Shown here: positions 17,712 through 27,060 of the stretch, in pieces
Position numbering within the stretch: position 1 is the first letter of the stretch
How the letters are laid out: the number at the start of each line of letters is the position of its first letter
Source: Chloroflexota bacterium
GTDB lineage: Bacteria > Chloroflexota > Anaerolineae > Promineifilales > Promineifilaceae
Direction: 5' to 3'
Assembly (NCBI GenBank): GCA_024277135.1
Contig: JAJRVV010000011.1
Location: 1 to 52,351 of the forward strand
DNA length: 52,351 bases
Made by a program: the position numbers and the translations under genes
The notes under the pieces: model-generated
What the model was told of the DNA's origin: nothing
Databases searched by the model: none
The model's input: the letters and a program-made list of their open reading frames with translations, nothing else

Positions 17712-17922
17712 GGGGGAATTCCTCCTCAGTAAAAGTTGATATTTTCTGAGACTTTTGGAAAATGCGCGGGGTCGTGATGGCATGAAACGTGATTCAGCGG
17801 AATTGGCGCATCACGAGTAAGACCCTGTGAAATCCAAAAGACTCATTTTTGTCTGGTGCAATTTATTACAGGCTGGAAAGTATAACAGAAAATGAGAATA
17901 TGCCTCATAATGATTTTTTGGG

Positions 17923-17955
17923 AGACTTGCGAGGTTTCCCAAACCTCGCAGGTCT
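17923..17955. repeat. REP-like palindrome (AGACYTGCGAGGTTT)
   Basis: Arms 17923-17937 and 17941-17955 pair with one mismatch. A second copy lies at 19123-19155 and a related one at 48971-49032. It sits in the 316-bp gap between hppA and the deacetylase gene, which also holds the promoters of both. Confidence 0.85.
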
Positions 17956-17989
17956 TGGGGAATTGACCAACAAACGGCCGTTTTACGGG

Positions 17990-17995
17990 TATAAT
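17990..17995 (+). promoter_or_regulatory. -10 element for the deacetylase-family gene
   Basis: Perfect TATAAT 32 bp before the start codon. TTGACC at 17963-17968 is 21 bp upstream, too far for a standard -35, so only the -10 is supported. Confidence 0.5.
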
Positions 17996-18027
17996 GAGTG
18001 TGAGTATGAACGGAGAAAGGTGTTAGG

Positions 18028-19062
18028 ATGAGTACGTTGTATGTTTATGTGCCGGCGGTGGCGCATACGAAGGCGGGTCACCCGGAAAATCATCATCGGT
18101 TGGCGGATTTGTTGGCAGTTTTGCATCCGTTTAATGTGCTGGGTGAGTTGACGGTCATTATCTCCAAACCGGCTTCGATGGCCCAACTTTTACGTGTTCA
18201 CACTAAAGGGCTGGTAGAGCAAGTCCGTCAAGTTTCCCGGCGCGGCGGCGGGCTGCTGGATCGGGGGGACACTTACGCCACTGAATCGAGTTATGAGTTG
18301 GCGCGGTTGGCGGTGGGGGCTTGTTGTACGGCCGTCGATCACATCATGTCAGGCGCGTTCCGCAACGGGCTGGCCCTGGTGCGCCCTCCCGGCCATCACG
18401 CCGGACGGGATCGGGTGAGCGGCTTTTGTTTGTTCAACAACATCGCCGCTGCCGCCCGCCATGCCCAGAAAGCGCATGGCGTCAAGCGCGCGCTCATCGT
18501 GGATTTTGATGTGCATCATGGCAATGGCACCCAAGATATTTTTTATGATGATGACAGCGTGCTTTTCGCCTCTTTGCATATGTTCGCTCCCTACTTTTAT
18601 CCGGGCATTGGCGGCTCTCACGAAATGGGAGCCGGCCGCGGACGAGGCTACACGGTCAATGTGCCTTTTCCCCCGTTTGTCGGCGACGCCGGTTATTTGC
18701 ACGCTCTGGACGCGCTCTTGAAACCGAAGGTGGATGAATTTCAGCCGGAGTTGATTTTGGCGTCGGTGGGGTTTGATGCGCATTGGCAAGACCCGTTGGC
18801 GCAGGCAGGGCTTAGTTTGACCGGGTATGCTCAAGTAGCGCGTCGTTTAATTGAAATGGCTGACCGGTGGTGTGACGGCCGTATCCTCTTTGTGCTGGAG
18901 GGCGGTTATAAGCAAGACATCCTGACATTGGGCATTCTTAACTTGATTTATGCCCTGACGGGACAGGATGAAATTAACGACGCCCTTGGCCCCATGCCCT
19001 ATGCTGAACAAGACGTTACCGAAATCATTCGCCAATTGCGTCAGCGCCACTTGCTAAAATAG
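18028..19062 (+). CDS. Histone deacetylase-family (AcuC/class II-like) hydrolase
   Basis: A 344-residue zinc amidohydrolase of the arginase/deacetylase fold. All catalytic parts are visible: the His-His pair in RPPGHHAGRD, the zinc ligands in DFDVHHGNGTQ, the third acidic ligand in GFDAHWQDPL, and the catalytic Tyr in LEGGYKQD. In bacteria such enzymes deacetylate proteins (for example acetyl-CoA synthetase in the AcuABC system), acetylpolyamines or other amides. An acs gene lies 5 kb away, so control of Acs is possible but not shown by gene order. ATG 18028 follows GGAGAAAGG. Confidence 0.9.
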   Translation: MSTLYVYVPAVAHTKAGHPENHHRLADLLAVLHPFNVLGELTVIISKPASMAQLLRVHTKGLVEQVRQVSRRGGGLLDRGDTYATESSYELARLAVGACCTAVDHIMSGAFRNGLALVRPPGHHAGRDRVSGFCLFNNIAAAARHAQKAHGVKRALIVDFDVHHGNGTQDIFYDDDSVLFASLHMFAPYFYPGIGGSHEMGAGRGRGYTVNVPFPPFVGDAGYLHALDALLKPKVDEFQPELILASVGFDAHWQDPLAQAGLSLTGYAQVARRLIEMADRWCDGRILFVLEGGYKQDILTLGILNLIYALTGQDEINDALGPMPYAEQDVTEIIRQLRQRHLLK

Positions 19063-19122
19063 GGGAAACTTTGCATAATATCACGTAAGTTGACCATAAT
19101 AAATCGTCTGTGTATATGATAG

Positions 19123-19155
19123 AGACCTGCGAGGTTTTCAAAACTTCGCAGGTCT
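19123..19155. repeat. REP-like palindrome, second copy
   Basis: Arms AGACCTGCGAGGTTTT (19123-19138) and AAAACTTCGCAGGTCT (19140-19155), with one mismatch and a single-base centre. It ends 25 bp before the start of the large acidic protein gene and could also end transcription of the deacetylase gene. Confidence 0.85.
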
Positions 19156-19180
19156 AGTAAAACTCATGTGAGGGGTTCCT

Positions 19181-22100
19181 GTGACGACCATATCCCTTCA
19201 AGATTACCTTCAACAAATCGAAAACATGATTGGAGAAGATCGCAGCGCTGAAGCCGCGATGCATTGTCGTCATATCTTGCAGCAGTACCCGCGACATATT
19301 GACACCTATCGCTTGTTTGCCAAAGCGTTGTTGGAACAAGGGGAGTTTGGGGCGGCGGCTGATTTGTTCCAGCGCGTACTCAGCGCCATTCCCAATGATT
19401 TCATTTCCCATGTGGGGCTTTCTGAGGCGCTCAAAGAACAATCTATCCAACCTCAATCCCATTGGCATCTGGAGCGGGCTTTTGAGATGCAGCCCTATCA
19501 TGGCGCCATTCGTCAGGAATTGTCGGTCTCCTACCGGCAAAATGGGGAGTCGGTGAATGAACTATTGCCGTTGACGCCCGGGGCATTGGCCCGGCTTCAC
19601 TTTCGGAGCGGAATGTATGTTCAATCGGCGATGGAACTGCGGCAAGCGTTGAAAGATGACCCGGATCGGGTTGATTTGGAGACGCTGCTGGCGGAGTTGT
19701 TGTGGCGGGATGGTCAGCGGGTAGCGGCCGTTAACTTATGTCATCGGGTGTTGGATGTGATGCCGGACTGTATTCCGGCGAAGGCGATTTTGGCGGATAT
19801 TTGGCTGCGGACGGGTCAGATCCAAGAAGCGCAGCCGCTGCTGAAACAACTGCAAAAGTTAACCCAAATTGATGCGGCGCATGTGGATGAGGAGACGGCC
19901 GTTGGTCAAGCCTTCATGGCGGTGGGCGCGCCGGAGATTCCCGATGAGTTGATGGCGGAATATTTGGGGGATGCCGACCGATACAGTCAACCTGGCTTAG
20001 CGGAAACGGCCGTCGAAGGCGAAGGCGGCGAAGAAATTGACGCCAGCTATGATTGGTTGACGGCCGTCGAATCAGAATCGGAACTGTTCCAGGAAGGTGA
20101 ACTGGATGGTGAATGGGAGAAGCCGGAAACGGATTGGTTGGTAGACCCCGATGCGCCTGCAGACGAACTGGAAGTTGAAGGAGATTCAGCAGATTGGTTG
20201 ACTGATTTGGACGCCATGACCGATGCTGATGATTTTGATGCCCTCTTTACAGACGATGCAGCCGGTGGGGATACGGCCGTTGCCGAAGACCCCGAAGATA
20301 CCCTCGATTGGTTGACGGAAACCACACAAGATGATTTCGATGCCATACAGATCAGCCCCGAGGACGCCGCTGAATGGATGGCTGCTACCGACAGCGATTT
20401 ATTTAGCGAGTCCGGTGTAGAAGCTGATGATGGCGAAGACTCCGAATGGCTGGCCAAACCGGATGAGGCCGACTCGGAATTCGCTATTTCCGAGCCAGGG
20501 GCGGTGGCTTTGCCCGATTGGTTGAACGAAGCTGAGGAGCCGGTGGATGTGATCTCCGAGGCAGATGGCCTGCCGGATTGGTTGGCCGGTGAGGGCGACG
20601 AGAGTCAGGAACAGGTTGAGGAATTAGCCGGGGTTGATGACGACACGCTGCCGGGTTGGTTGACAGACGAGTTGGATGAGACAGTCGTTGCTGAGAAAGC
20701 GCCGGACGATATGAGCGACGAGGATGAATTGCCGGGTTGGCTGGCGGGCGCTGAGGCGGAGACCCCGGCCAGCGCCGTTGAATCTAAAATGGAAGAAGCC
20801 CCGGATTGGGTGACGGGTGAATTGGACGAAACCTTGATCGGCGTCGGGGAGCCGGAGGAAGAGACGGAAACGGCCGTGTCTGATGAACTTCCCGATTGGA
20901 TTACCGGCGAATTGGATGAATCACAAGCTGGCGCAGAAGCAGATACGGCCGTCCCTTTAGATGAACCGGTGGATTCCATACCGGGAGAAATTAGCTCGGA
21001 GGCTGATTTGCCGGATTGGTTATCCGATGAAGAAAGTGACGAGGATGTAGAGACGGCCGTGGCCCAGCTGCCCGACTGGTTAGAGTCTGACAGCGAAGAA
21101 ATTCTCCCAGTGGCCGAAGAGCCACAAACTGACGCTGATCTGATGGATGCGCTACCCGATTGGCTGACTGAATCGGAAGGGGAAGCAGGGGGTGAATTGG
21201 AGGAAGATGTGATAGCCGAACAAGACGATATGATGCCGGGCTTGCCCGATGAACCGGAAGATGAACCGAAACCGGAACGCGCAGAAGAAGACGAAGATCT
21301 GCTTTCTTTGTTGGCCGAAAGCGGCGCTGGCAGCGGCGAGGAAGATGCAGAGGATTTGCTGGCCGATTTACTGGCTCCCGCTGCCGAAGAAAGTGAATTC
21401 CCCATTGTTGTTGAAGAATATTTGTCAGATTCCCTGGTTGGGATTTTGGATGAGTTGGCGCCAGACGCAACCGATGACGGGACGTCGTCCGACGCCCCGC
21501 CCACAGGAGAATTATCTGATTCTCTGGTGGAGTTGTTGGATGAAATGGCGCCAATGGACAGCGGCGAATTGGCTGATCTGGAGGCCCAGGACGACCAACC
21601 TATCGTTGCCGCTGATTTGCCCAATTGGCTGATGGACATGGCTCCAGAAGGGGCAACTACCGAGAGCGAAACAGATGAACCGGAGCCGGAAGCGGAGGGA
21701 GATGCGGATGATTTGACCATTCTCACAAACCTTTTGGCCGAAGCGGAGGATTCTGATACGGAAATGGAAATCGGCGACCTGAATGATGATTTGGCTTGGT
21801 TGACCCCCATTGATGATGATGGCGTGGAAGCCGAAGCCAGTAAAATTGTCACCGGCTGGCTCAGCTCTGACCCCGGCTTTGTTTCTGAAACCAAAGGGTG
21901 GACCGATGAGTTGTTGGAGTCTGCCGAATCGCTGAATGAGGAAGAAGAGGAAGAACTGAATGGCACGATTGATTGGTTGGCAGGGTTAGCCGCCGCTTCG
22001 ATGGCTGAAATCTCGCCGGATGAGGAATTGGCTGGCGAAACGCCAGTTGGCGAGACGCCGGAGGCAGAATTAACACACACCGAACCCGAATTGGCGGTTG

Positions 22101-24361
22101 ACGACGATTTGGATTTCTTCGACACGCTGGTTGATGAAGCGGAGATGTTGGATTCGGAATCGGAGGATGCGGCATTGGGGGATGCTGAAGAAGCAGACGA
22201 ATTGGATTGGTTGTCCGGCTTGGCAGTAGACGCGGAATTGCCAGAAACGGACGATTTAGCCGATGCAGTTGTCGCTTTGGGCGATGACGATTTGGAAATG
22301 GCGGGAGACGCCGTTGAGGATGTCCCGGTTTTAGCTGATGAGGGGGACAGTGACCTCTCCTGGTTATCTGATCTGGCAGTGGGCGCTGATGATGAATTGG
22401 CCGCCTCTCCTACTTTGGAGGAAGCCGATGCGGAACCCACGCCAGCGGAAACGGCCGTAGATGACGTTGAAGATGCCATGACCTGGCTGGAAGGATTGGC
22501 TGCCGAACAAGGCGCGCCTGTGGAAGAACTGCCGTCCATCGCCCAAAAAATTGAGGCTGATACGGAAGCGGAATTGAGTGAAACGCCGCCATCTCCTGTT
22601 GACGATTTGATTGGGGACGAAGTGGATGACGCCATGACCTGGCTGGAAGGATTGGAAGCGGAGAAGGTTGAAATGGCGGCGGAATCCCCGGAAACGGCCG
22701 TTGACGAAGATGAAGCAGAGCCGGAGATGTACCAACCGCCGGAATGGGTGTCCGTGTCCCAATCGGTGCTGCCGGGCAATGTGGAGGATGTGCCGGAAGA
22801 GGTGGATGACGCCATGTCCTGGTTGACGGAGTTGGCGGCGGAACAAGGGGCCGAATTGACTGAGGATGCGGATACGGCCGTGACCGAGGACGCCCTTCTC
22901 CCCACTGAACCTGAACTGGAGATTGAACCAGAGCCAGAGCTGACGGCCGAACCCCTGGTTGATGATTCTTTGCTGGCTGCTTTGGATTGGTTGGGCGCGA
23001 ATGTCGGTGACTCGGAAAGCGAATCGCTGCCGGAACAAGTGGCGGTATCCGACGACGAACTGGCGAATGCGCTTGATTTTCTGGAGCAGTTGGATGTGTC
23101 GTCCCCGGCTGAAACAGCAGAAACGGCCGTCGGTCCCAGCCACGAAGTTGTCACCGAGTTTGATTCTGACATTCTGGGAACCATGCCCGACGATCCGGAT
23201 GAGGCGATGGATTGGCTGGCTAATTTTGCCGGGCCGGATACTGGGGTGGACATGCCGGTGGCCGAGCCGGAAGTCATGGAGCCAGAAAGCGAACAACTGG
23301 AAACTTCCGAACCGGAACCGGCCGCGCCGCCGGATGTAGAGGCCACCATGCTGGCCGAAATGCCGGATGATCCCGATGAGGCGATGACCTGGCTGGCACA
23401 ATTGGCCGATGAAGAGCCGGAAGCGGCTCCCGCTGGCGACGCAGAACCTGATGTGGAAACGGCCGTGCCTGATTTGGAAGACGTGTTGGGTGACGTTGAG
23501 CCTGAACCGGCCGCCGACGTTGAAGCCGATGGAGAATATTTGGACGCTATGCCCGAAGACCCCGATGAGGCGATGGCGTGGCTGGAGAAATTGGCCGCTC
23601 GTCAAGGGGCGCCGGCCGAGGAACTTCCCTCAGTTTCGGTGGCAGAAGCCGCCGATCTACAGGAATTTGAGTTGCCGGATATTGATTCTCTTACTGCCGA
23701 ATCTGAACAAAGAGGGGAGCCGGAGATGGCTCCCACTGAGCCAATGGACTCCGCGCCGCCGGTACCCACGACAGATGACTTGCTGACGCCAGATGACGAA
23801 CTAGTGGATGCTCTGCCCGATTGGTTGACTCAGGGGCCAGGCTTATCGGATGAAACCGGTCACACTGGTTGGCTGCGATCTTTGGACGAACCGGATGTTG
23901 CAGGCTGGTTGGCGGGCGAGGAAGATGTGGCCGCCACTGGTATTTACAAAAAGCAGGATTGGACGGATTTTTCGTCGGAAACGAAAATCGAAACTGGCCC
24001 ATTGCCATCCCTTGATGCGGGCACGGGTGATTTGGCTGCGGAAACGGACGAGTTGACGCTGTTTGATGATGACATCGTGCTGCCGGACACGGGGCCGTTG
24101 ACGAGTTCGGTGGACGAAGACGCCTTGTTATCAGCGCGGCGGGCGCTTAATTTGGGTGACTTTGAGGGCGGCGTGGATGATTACCGTGTTTTGGTGGAAG
24201 CTGGAGATGGCTTGGGGTCGTTGATTACGGACTTGGAAACGGCCGTGACCACCTACAACCAACAACCTATGCTGCGCCACGTATTAGGCGATGCCTACAT
24301 GCGTAACGGCCAACTGCAAAAAGCGCTGGAAACCTACCGTCACGCCCTTGACCTGCTCTGA
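19181..24361 (+). CDS. Giant acidic TPR protein with about 30 Trp-Leu repeats
   Basis: A 1726-residue protein. Residues 1 to about 240 are tetratricopeptide-like helices (AMHCRHILQQYPRHIDTYRL; AVNLCHRVLDVMPDCIPAKA). The next 1350 residues are extremely rich in Asp and Glu and contain about 30 short hydrophobic islands built on W-L: early ones read LPDWL or LPGWL, later ones D-A-M-T-W-L-E-G-L, the last D-P-D-E-A-M-x-W-L. A C-terminal TPR (LRHVLGDAYMRNGQLQKALE) closes the protein. No signal peptide or membrane segment is visible, so it is probably a cytosolic multivalent scaffold. GTG 19181 follows GAGGGG. Thirteen ACGGCCGT copies lie in it, all read as T-A-V. No function is known to me. Confidence 0.75.
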   Translation: MTTISLQDYLQQIENMIGEDRSAEAAMHCRHILQQYPRHIDTYRLFAKALLEQGEFGAAADLFQRVLSAIPNDFISHVGLSEALKEQSIQPQSHWHLERAFEMQPYHGAIRQELSVSYRQNGESVNELLPLTPGALARLHFRSGMYVQSAMELRQALKDDPDRVDLETLLAELLWRDGQRVAAVNLCHRVLDVMPDCIPAKAILADIWLRTGQIQEAQPLLKQLQKLTQIDAAHVDEETAVGQAFMAVGAPEIPDELMAEYLGDADRYSQPGLAETAVEGEGGEEIDASYDWLTAVESESELFQEGELDGEWEKPETDWLVDPDAPADELEVEGDSADWLTDLDAMTDADDFDALFTDDAAGGDTAVAEDPEDTLDWLTETTQDDFDAIQISPEDAAEWMAATDSDLFSESGVEADDGEDSEWLAKPDEADSEFAISEPGAVALPDWLNEAEEPVDVISEADGLPDWLAGEGDESQEQVEELAGVDDDTLPGWLTDELDETVVAEKAPDDMSDEDELPGWLAGAEAETPASAVESKMEEAPDWVTGELDETLIGVGEPEEETETAVSDELPDWITGELDESQAGAEADTAVPLDEPVDSIPGEISSEADLPDWLSDEESDEDVETAVAQLPDWLESDSEEILPVAEEPQTDADLMDALPDWLTESEGEAGGELEEDVIAEQDDMMPGLPDEPEDEPKPERAEEDEDLLSLLAESGAGSGEEDAEDLLADLLAPAAEESEFPIVVEEYLSDSLVGILDELAPDATDDGTSSDAPPTGELSDSLVELLDEMAPMDSGELADLEAQDDQPIVAADLPNWLMDMAPEGATTESETDEPEPEAEGDADDLTILTNLLAEAEDSDTEMEIGDLNDDLAWLTPIDDDGVEAEASKIVTGWLSSDPGFVSETKGWTDELLESAESLNEEEEEELNGTIDWLAGLAAASMAEISPDEELAGETPVGETPEAELTHTEPELAVDDDLDFFDTLVDEAEMLDSESEDAALGDAEEADELDWLSGLAVDAELPETDDLADAVVALGDDDLEMAGDAVEDVPVLADEGDSDLSWLSDLAVGADDELAASPTLEEADAEPTPAETAVDDVEDAMTWLEGLAAEQGAPVEELPSIAQKIEADTEAELSETPPSPVDDLIGDEVDDAMTWLEGLEAEKVEMAAESPETAVDEDEAEPEMYQPPEWVSVSQSVLPGNVEDVPEEVDDAMSWLTELAAEQGAELTEDADTAVTEDALLPTEPELEIEPEPELTAEPLVDDSLLAALDWLGANVGDSESESLPEQVAVSDDELANALDFLEQLDVSSPAETAETAVGPSHEVVTEFDSDILGTMPDDPDEAMDWLANFAGPDTGVDMPVAEPEVMEPESEQLETSEPEPAAPPDVEATMLAEMPDDPDEAMTWLAQLADEEPEAAPAGDAEPDVETAVPDLEDVLGDVEPEPAADVEADGEYLDAMPEDPDEAMAWLEKLAARQGAPAEELPSVSVAEAADLQEFELPDIDSLTAESEQRGEPEMAPTEPMDSAPPVPTTDDLLTPDDELVDALPDWLTQGPGLSDETGHTGWLRSLDEPDVAGWLAGEEDVAATGIYKKQDWTDFSSETKIETGPLPSLDAGTGDLAAETDELTLFDDDIVLPDTGPLTSSVDEDALLSARRALNLGDFEGGVDDYRVLVEAGDGLGSLITDLETAVTTYNQQPMLRHVLGDAYMRNGQLQKALETYRHALDLL

Positions 24362-24457
24362 TTTTCAGGTAAAACTAACCCGCTTTTAAGAATTGGATGA
24401 GGCGGCTAAGCAATTGGCTGCCTTTTTCTTTGCAACCTAAACTTTTGGAGAAATGAT

Positions 24458-24907
24458 ATGGAACGTACACTCATCTTGGTAAAACCGGACGGCGTCCAAC
24501 GCGGACTGGCTGGCGAAATTATCGGCCGTTTTGAACGGCGCGGCCTCAAATTGGTGGGCATGAAATTCATGCAAATATCCCAGGCGTTGGCGGAACAACA
24601 TTACGGCGTGCATAAGGAACGGCCGTTTTACAACGACCTCGTCGCCTATATCACCTCTGGCCCGGTAGTCGCTATGGTGTGGGAAGGCAAAGACGCCATC
24701 AACGCCGCCCGCGCCACCATGGGCGCCACCAACCCCGCGGCGGCCGCGCCCGGCACCATTCGCGGCGATTTGGGCATGGAAATCGGCCGTAACCTGGTGC
24801 ATGGCTCCGACAGTCCCCAAAATGGCGTCAAGGAAGTCAACCTGTTCTTCAATGCCGATGAAATAGTGGACTGGAACCGGGGCGGCGATAAGTGGATTAA
24901 AGAGTGA
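24458..24907 (+). CDS. ndk: Nucleoside diphosphate kinase
   Basis: A 149-residue cytosolic enzyme that equalises NTP pools through a phosphohistidine. It begins [15 protein letters not shown] and carries the active-site histidine in NLVHGSDS, with the Kpn-loop ATMGATNP region. Length is typical. ATG 24458 has GGAGA seven bases upstream. It lies 96 bp after the acidic protein gene, with a weak terminator-like hairpin near 24401-24428, and is followed by a strong terminator. Confidence 0.95.
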   Translation: MERTLILVKPDGVQRGLAGEIIGRFERRGLKLVGMKFMQISQALAEQHYGVHKERPFYNDLVAYITSGPVVAMVWEGKDAINAARATMGATNPAAAAPGTIRGDLGMEIGRNLVHGSDSPQNGVKEVNLFFNADEIVDWNRGGDKWIKE

Positions 24908-24992
24908 GAAACCAAAACATCCGATTTCTTGTCACGCATCATGTTGGCGCGCTTGACAATGAGAAATCAGATGTCTTTGCAGTTGCAAGAAA

Positions 24993-25020
24993 AGAGCGCC
25001 ATACCGGCGCTCTTTTTTTA
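24993..25020 (+). terminator. Terminator between ndk and rsfS
   Basis: Stem AGAGCGCC (24993-25000) and GGCGCTCT (25006-25013), then T7. The genes converge here, so it may serve both. Just upstream, an imperfect copy of the palindrome found after rpoC is visible (arms near 24916 and 24962). Confidence 0.85.
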
Positions 25021-25044
25021 TACATTGGGGGTTCTAGATCAGCG

Positions 25045-25392
25045 TCAATGCACTCGCAAAACGACGCGCGCATCCCGCCACAAATCCTCCAAATCATAAT
25101 AATCCCGTTTTTCCGGCGAGAAAAGATGGACGATGAGATCGCCAAAATCCACCAGCACCCAGCCATATTGCGCTTCACCTTCGATGCTGTTCGCCAACGT
25201 GTCGGCTTTGTGTTTGGCGTCGCCAGCGACGTTCTCGGCCAGCGCTTTTAACTGTCGTTCATTTTCGCCGCTGCAAATGAGAAAATAATTGGCAAAGACG
25301 GCTTGCTCACGAATGTCGAGCAAAACGATGTCGCTGCCTTTTTTATCCAGGATGGAATCCACTAATAAATGCGCTAAATCTAAACTGTCCAG
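25045..25392 (-). CDS. rsfS: Ribosomal silencing factor RsfS
   Basis: A protein of 105-115 residues that binds uL14 and prevents subunit joining in starvation. The core is KKGSDIVLLDIREQAVFANY, then F-L-I-C-S-G, and later GWVLVDFGDLIVHLFSPEKR. The obvious start, GTG at 25362, would remove the family's conserved first helix. In frame upstream, a CTG at 25392 preceded by GGAGG (six-base gap) gives MDSLDLAHLLVDSILDKK, matching the usual N-terminus. An in-frame TGA lies two codons before this CTG, so no longer start exists. I choose CTG. Confidence 0.85.
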   Translation of the reverse strand: MDSLDLAHLLVDSILDKKGSDIVLLDIREQAVFANYFLICSGENERQLKALAENVAGDAKHKADTLANSIEGEAQYGWVLVDFGDLIVHLFSPEKRDYYDLEDLWRDARVVLRVH

Positions 25393-25564
25393 TTTTCACC
25401 TCCAGAGGTAAACTCGATGAAATTTTAACATGAGGGCGATGGGCAGACAAGACGCCCGACTTGCGCGGCCGGATTTGCCTTGATCCATCCTGAAATTCCT
25501 TTACAATTAGAGCGAATGTTCTATTGTGTGGATGTGCAGAGCGACTGAAACGGGTGACGAGATA

Positions 25565-26800
25565 ATGGACTTTTCTTTTGCGGATGCCGGACAAAACAGC
25601 GCCATGTGGACGATCAGCGACCTGACGCGCTACATTCGAGAACTGTTTGAGATTGATTATTGCCTACAAGATGTGGAAGTGAGCGGTGAAATCTCGAACT
25701 TTACCCAGGCGCGGTCAGGGCATCTTTATTTCACGCTCAAGGATGAGGGGGCGCAGTTGAAATGCGTCATGTGGCGCTCGTCGGCGGAGCGGCTGCGTTT
25801 TGCGCCGCAGGATGGGGACGCGGTGGTGGCGCACGGCCGTGTCTCCGTCTACGAGGCGGGCGGAGCTTACCAGTTGTACGCCAACCGGTTGGAGCCGGCC
25901 GGGCGCGGTGATCTGGCGCTGGCTTTTGAGCAGTTGAAGCGGCAGTTGGAAGCGGAAGGGTTGTTCGATCCGGTACACAAACAGCCCATCCCCCGCTTTC
26001 CAGGCAAAATCGGCATCGTCACTTCGGCCGACGCCGCCGCGCTGCGGGACATTCTCAACGTGCTGCGCCGCCGCTGGCCGCTGGCCCAGGCGCTTATCGC
26101 TCCCACGTTGGTGCAGGGGGAAACTGCGCCGCCCCAGATTGTGCGCGCCTTGCAATGGCTGGACGGCCGTTCCGACATTGACCTCATCATCCTCTCTCGC
26201 GGCGGCGGTTCCATGGAGGATTTGTGGGCGTTTAACGATGAGCGGGTGGCCCGCGCCATCTTTGCCGCCCAACATCCCGTCATCAGCGGCGTAGGGCACG
26301 AGGTGGACTTCACCATCAGCGATTTTGCGGCCGACGCGCGCGCGCCCACGCCTTCGGCGGCGGCGGAACTGGCTGTGCCGGATATGGCGGAACTGCGGCC
26401 GGCGCTGCGCGGGGCCGCCCGGCAGTTGGCGGGGCAGGTGGGGCAGATCATCCAGCAAAAACGGCGGCGGGCGCAAAGCCTGGGCCGCGCTCTGCGCCAT
26501 CTCAGCCCGCAGGCGGGTCTGGACAATAACCGGCAAAAGTTGGATAGCTGGCACGGCCGTCTGCACACGGCCGCGCGGCGAAAATTGGAGCGGGAACAAA
26601 ATCGGCTGGCGCTGGCTCAGGCCGGTTTGCTGGCCTACAGCCCTTTGGCCACGTTGTCGCGGGGATATGCGATTGTGCGGGATGGGGACGGCCGTATCAT
26701 CCGCTCCGTCCGGCAGGTCAAACCCGGCGACGAACTGGATGTGCAGGTGAGCGACGGCGCCTTTGGCGTGAGCGCGCAGCCATTTGGAGGAGAAGCATGA
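25565..26800 (+). CDS. xseA: Exodeoxyribonuclease VII large subunit
   Basis: About 411 residues. The N-terminal OB fold for single-stranded DNA runs VEVSGEISNFTQARSGHLYF with KDEGAQLKCVMW. The catalytic domain has GKIGIVTSADAAALRDILNV, L-I-I-L-S-R-G-G-G-S-M-E-D-L-W-A-F-N-D and H-P-V-I-S-G-V-G-H-E-V-D, and a coiled-coil arm follows. With XseB it degrades ssDNA to oligonucleotides. The start at 25565 is preferred because the family normally begins close to WTISDLTRYI. It overlaps xseB by four bases (ATGA). Confidence 0.94.
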   Translation: MDFSFADAGQNSAMWTISDLTRYIRELFEIDYCLQDVEVSGEISNFTQARSGHLYFTLKDEGAQLKCVMWRSSAERLRFAPQDGDAVVAHGRVSVYEAGGAYQLYANRLEPAGRGDLALAFEQLKRQLEAEGLFDPVHKQPIPRFPGKIGIVTSADAAALRDILNVLRRRWPLAQALIAPTLVQGETAPPQIVRALQWLDGRSDIDLIILSRGGGSMEDLWAFNDERVARAIFAAQHPVISGVGHEVDFTISDFAADARAPTPSAAAELAVPDMAELRPALRGAARQLAGQVGQIIQQKRRRAQSLGRALRHLSPQAGLDNNRQKLDSWHGRLHTAARRKLEREQNRLALAQAGLLAYSPLATLSRGYAIVRDGDGRIIRSVRQVKPGDELDVQVSDGAFGVSAQPFGGEA

Positions 26801-27021
26801 GTGAAGAAAAAGAATTGACCTTTGAAACGGCCTTGTCCGAACTGGAGCAAATCGTCTCCCGGCTGGAAGCGGGCGAACTGACGCTGGAGGAATCGCTGGC
26901 CTTGTTCGAGCGCGGGCAGGAGTTGGCCGCCCACTGCAACAACCTGCTGGACAACGCCAGCCTCCGCGTCGAGCAGCTCACTGAAGACGGCGAAATCCTG
27001 GACGTGTCCGGGCAGATTTAA
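26797..27021 (+). CDS. xseB: Exodeoxyribonuclease VII small subunit
   Basis: A 74-residue helical hairpin protein. The signature is FETALSELEQIVSRLEAGEL followed by TLEESLALFERGQEL. Multiple copies bind the coiled-coil arm of XseA. ATG overlaps the xseA stop as ATGA, with GGAGG just upstream, so expression is coupled. Confidence 0.95.
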   Translation: MSEEKELTFETALSELEQIVSRLEAGELTLEESLALFERGQELAAHCNNLLDNASLRVEQLTEDGEILDVSGQI

Positions 27022-27060
27022 GCGGTTGCCATTTCCTGCTAGATTTGGCATGATTAAAGC

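Noticed and set aside
17849..18031. A 60-codon frame between hppA and the deacetylase gene
   Set aside because: It crosses a REP-like palindrome and the downstream promoter and has no Shine-Dalgarno or domain.
20605..23349. A 914-codon open frame on the minus strand, Ser-rich, inside the acidic protein gene
   Set aside because: It is the antisense shadow of a repetitive Asp/Glu-rich gene; the complement of the GAN-rich repeats rarely gives stops, and the product is low-complexity serine.
22364..23605. A 413-codon minus-strand frame rich in Arg, His and Phe
   Set aside because: Another shadow of the acidic repeats; composition is not protein-like.
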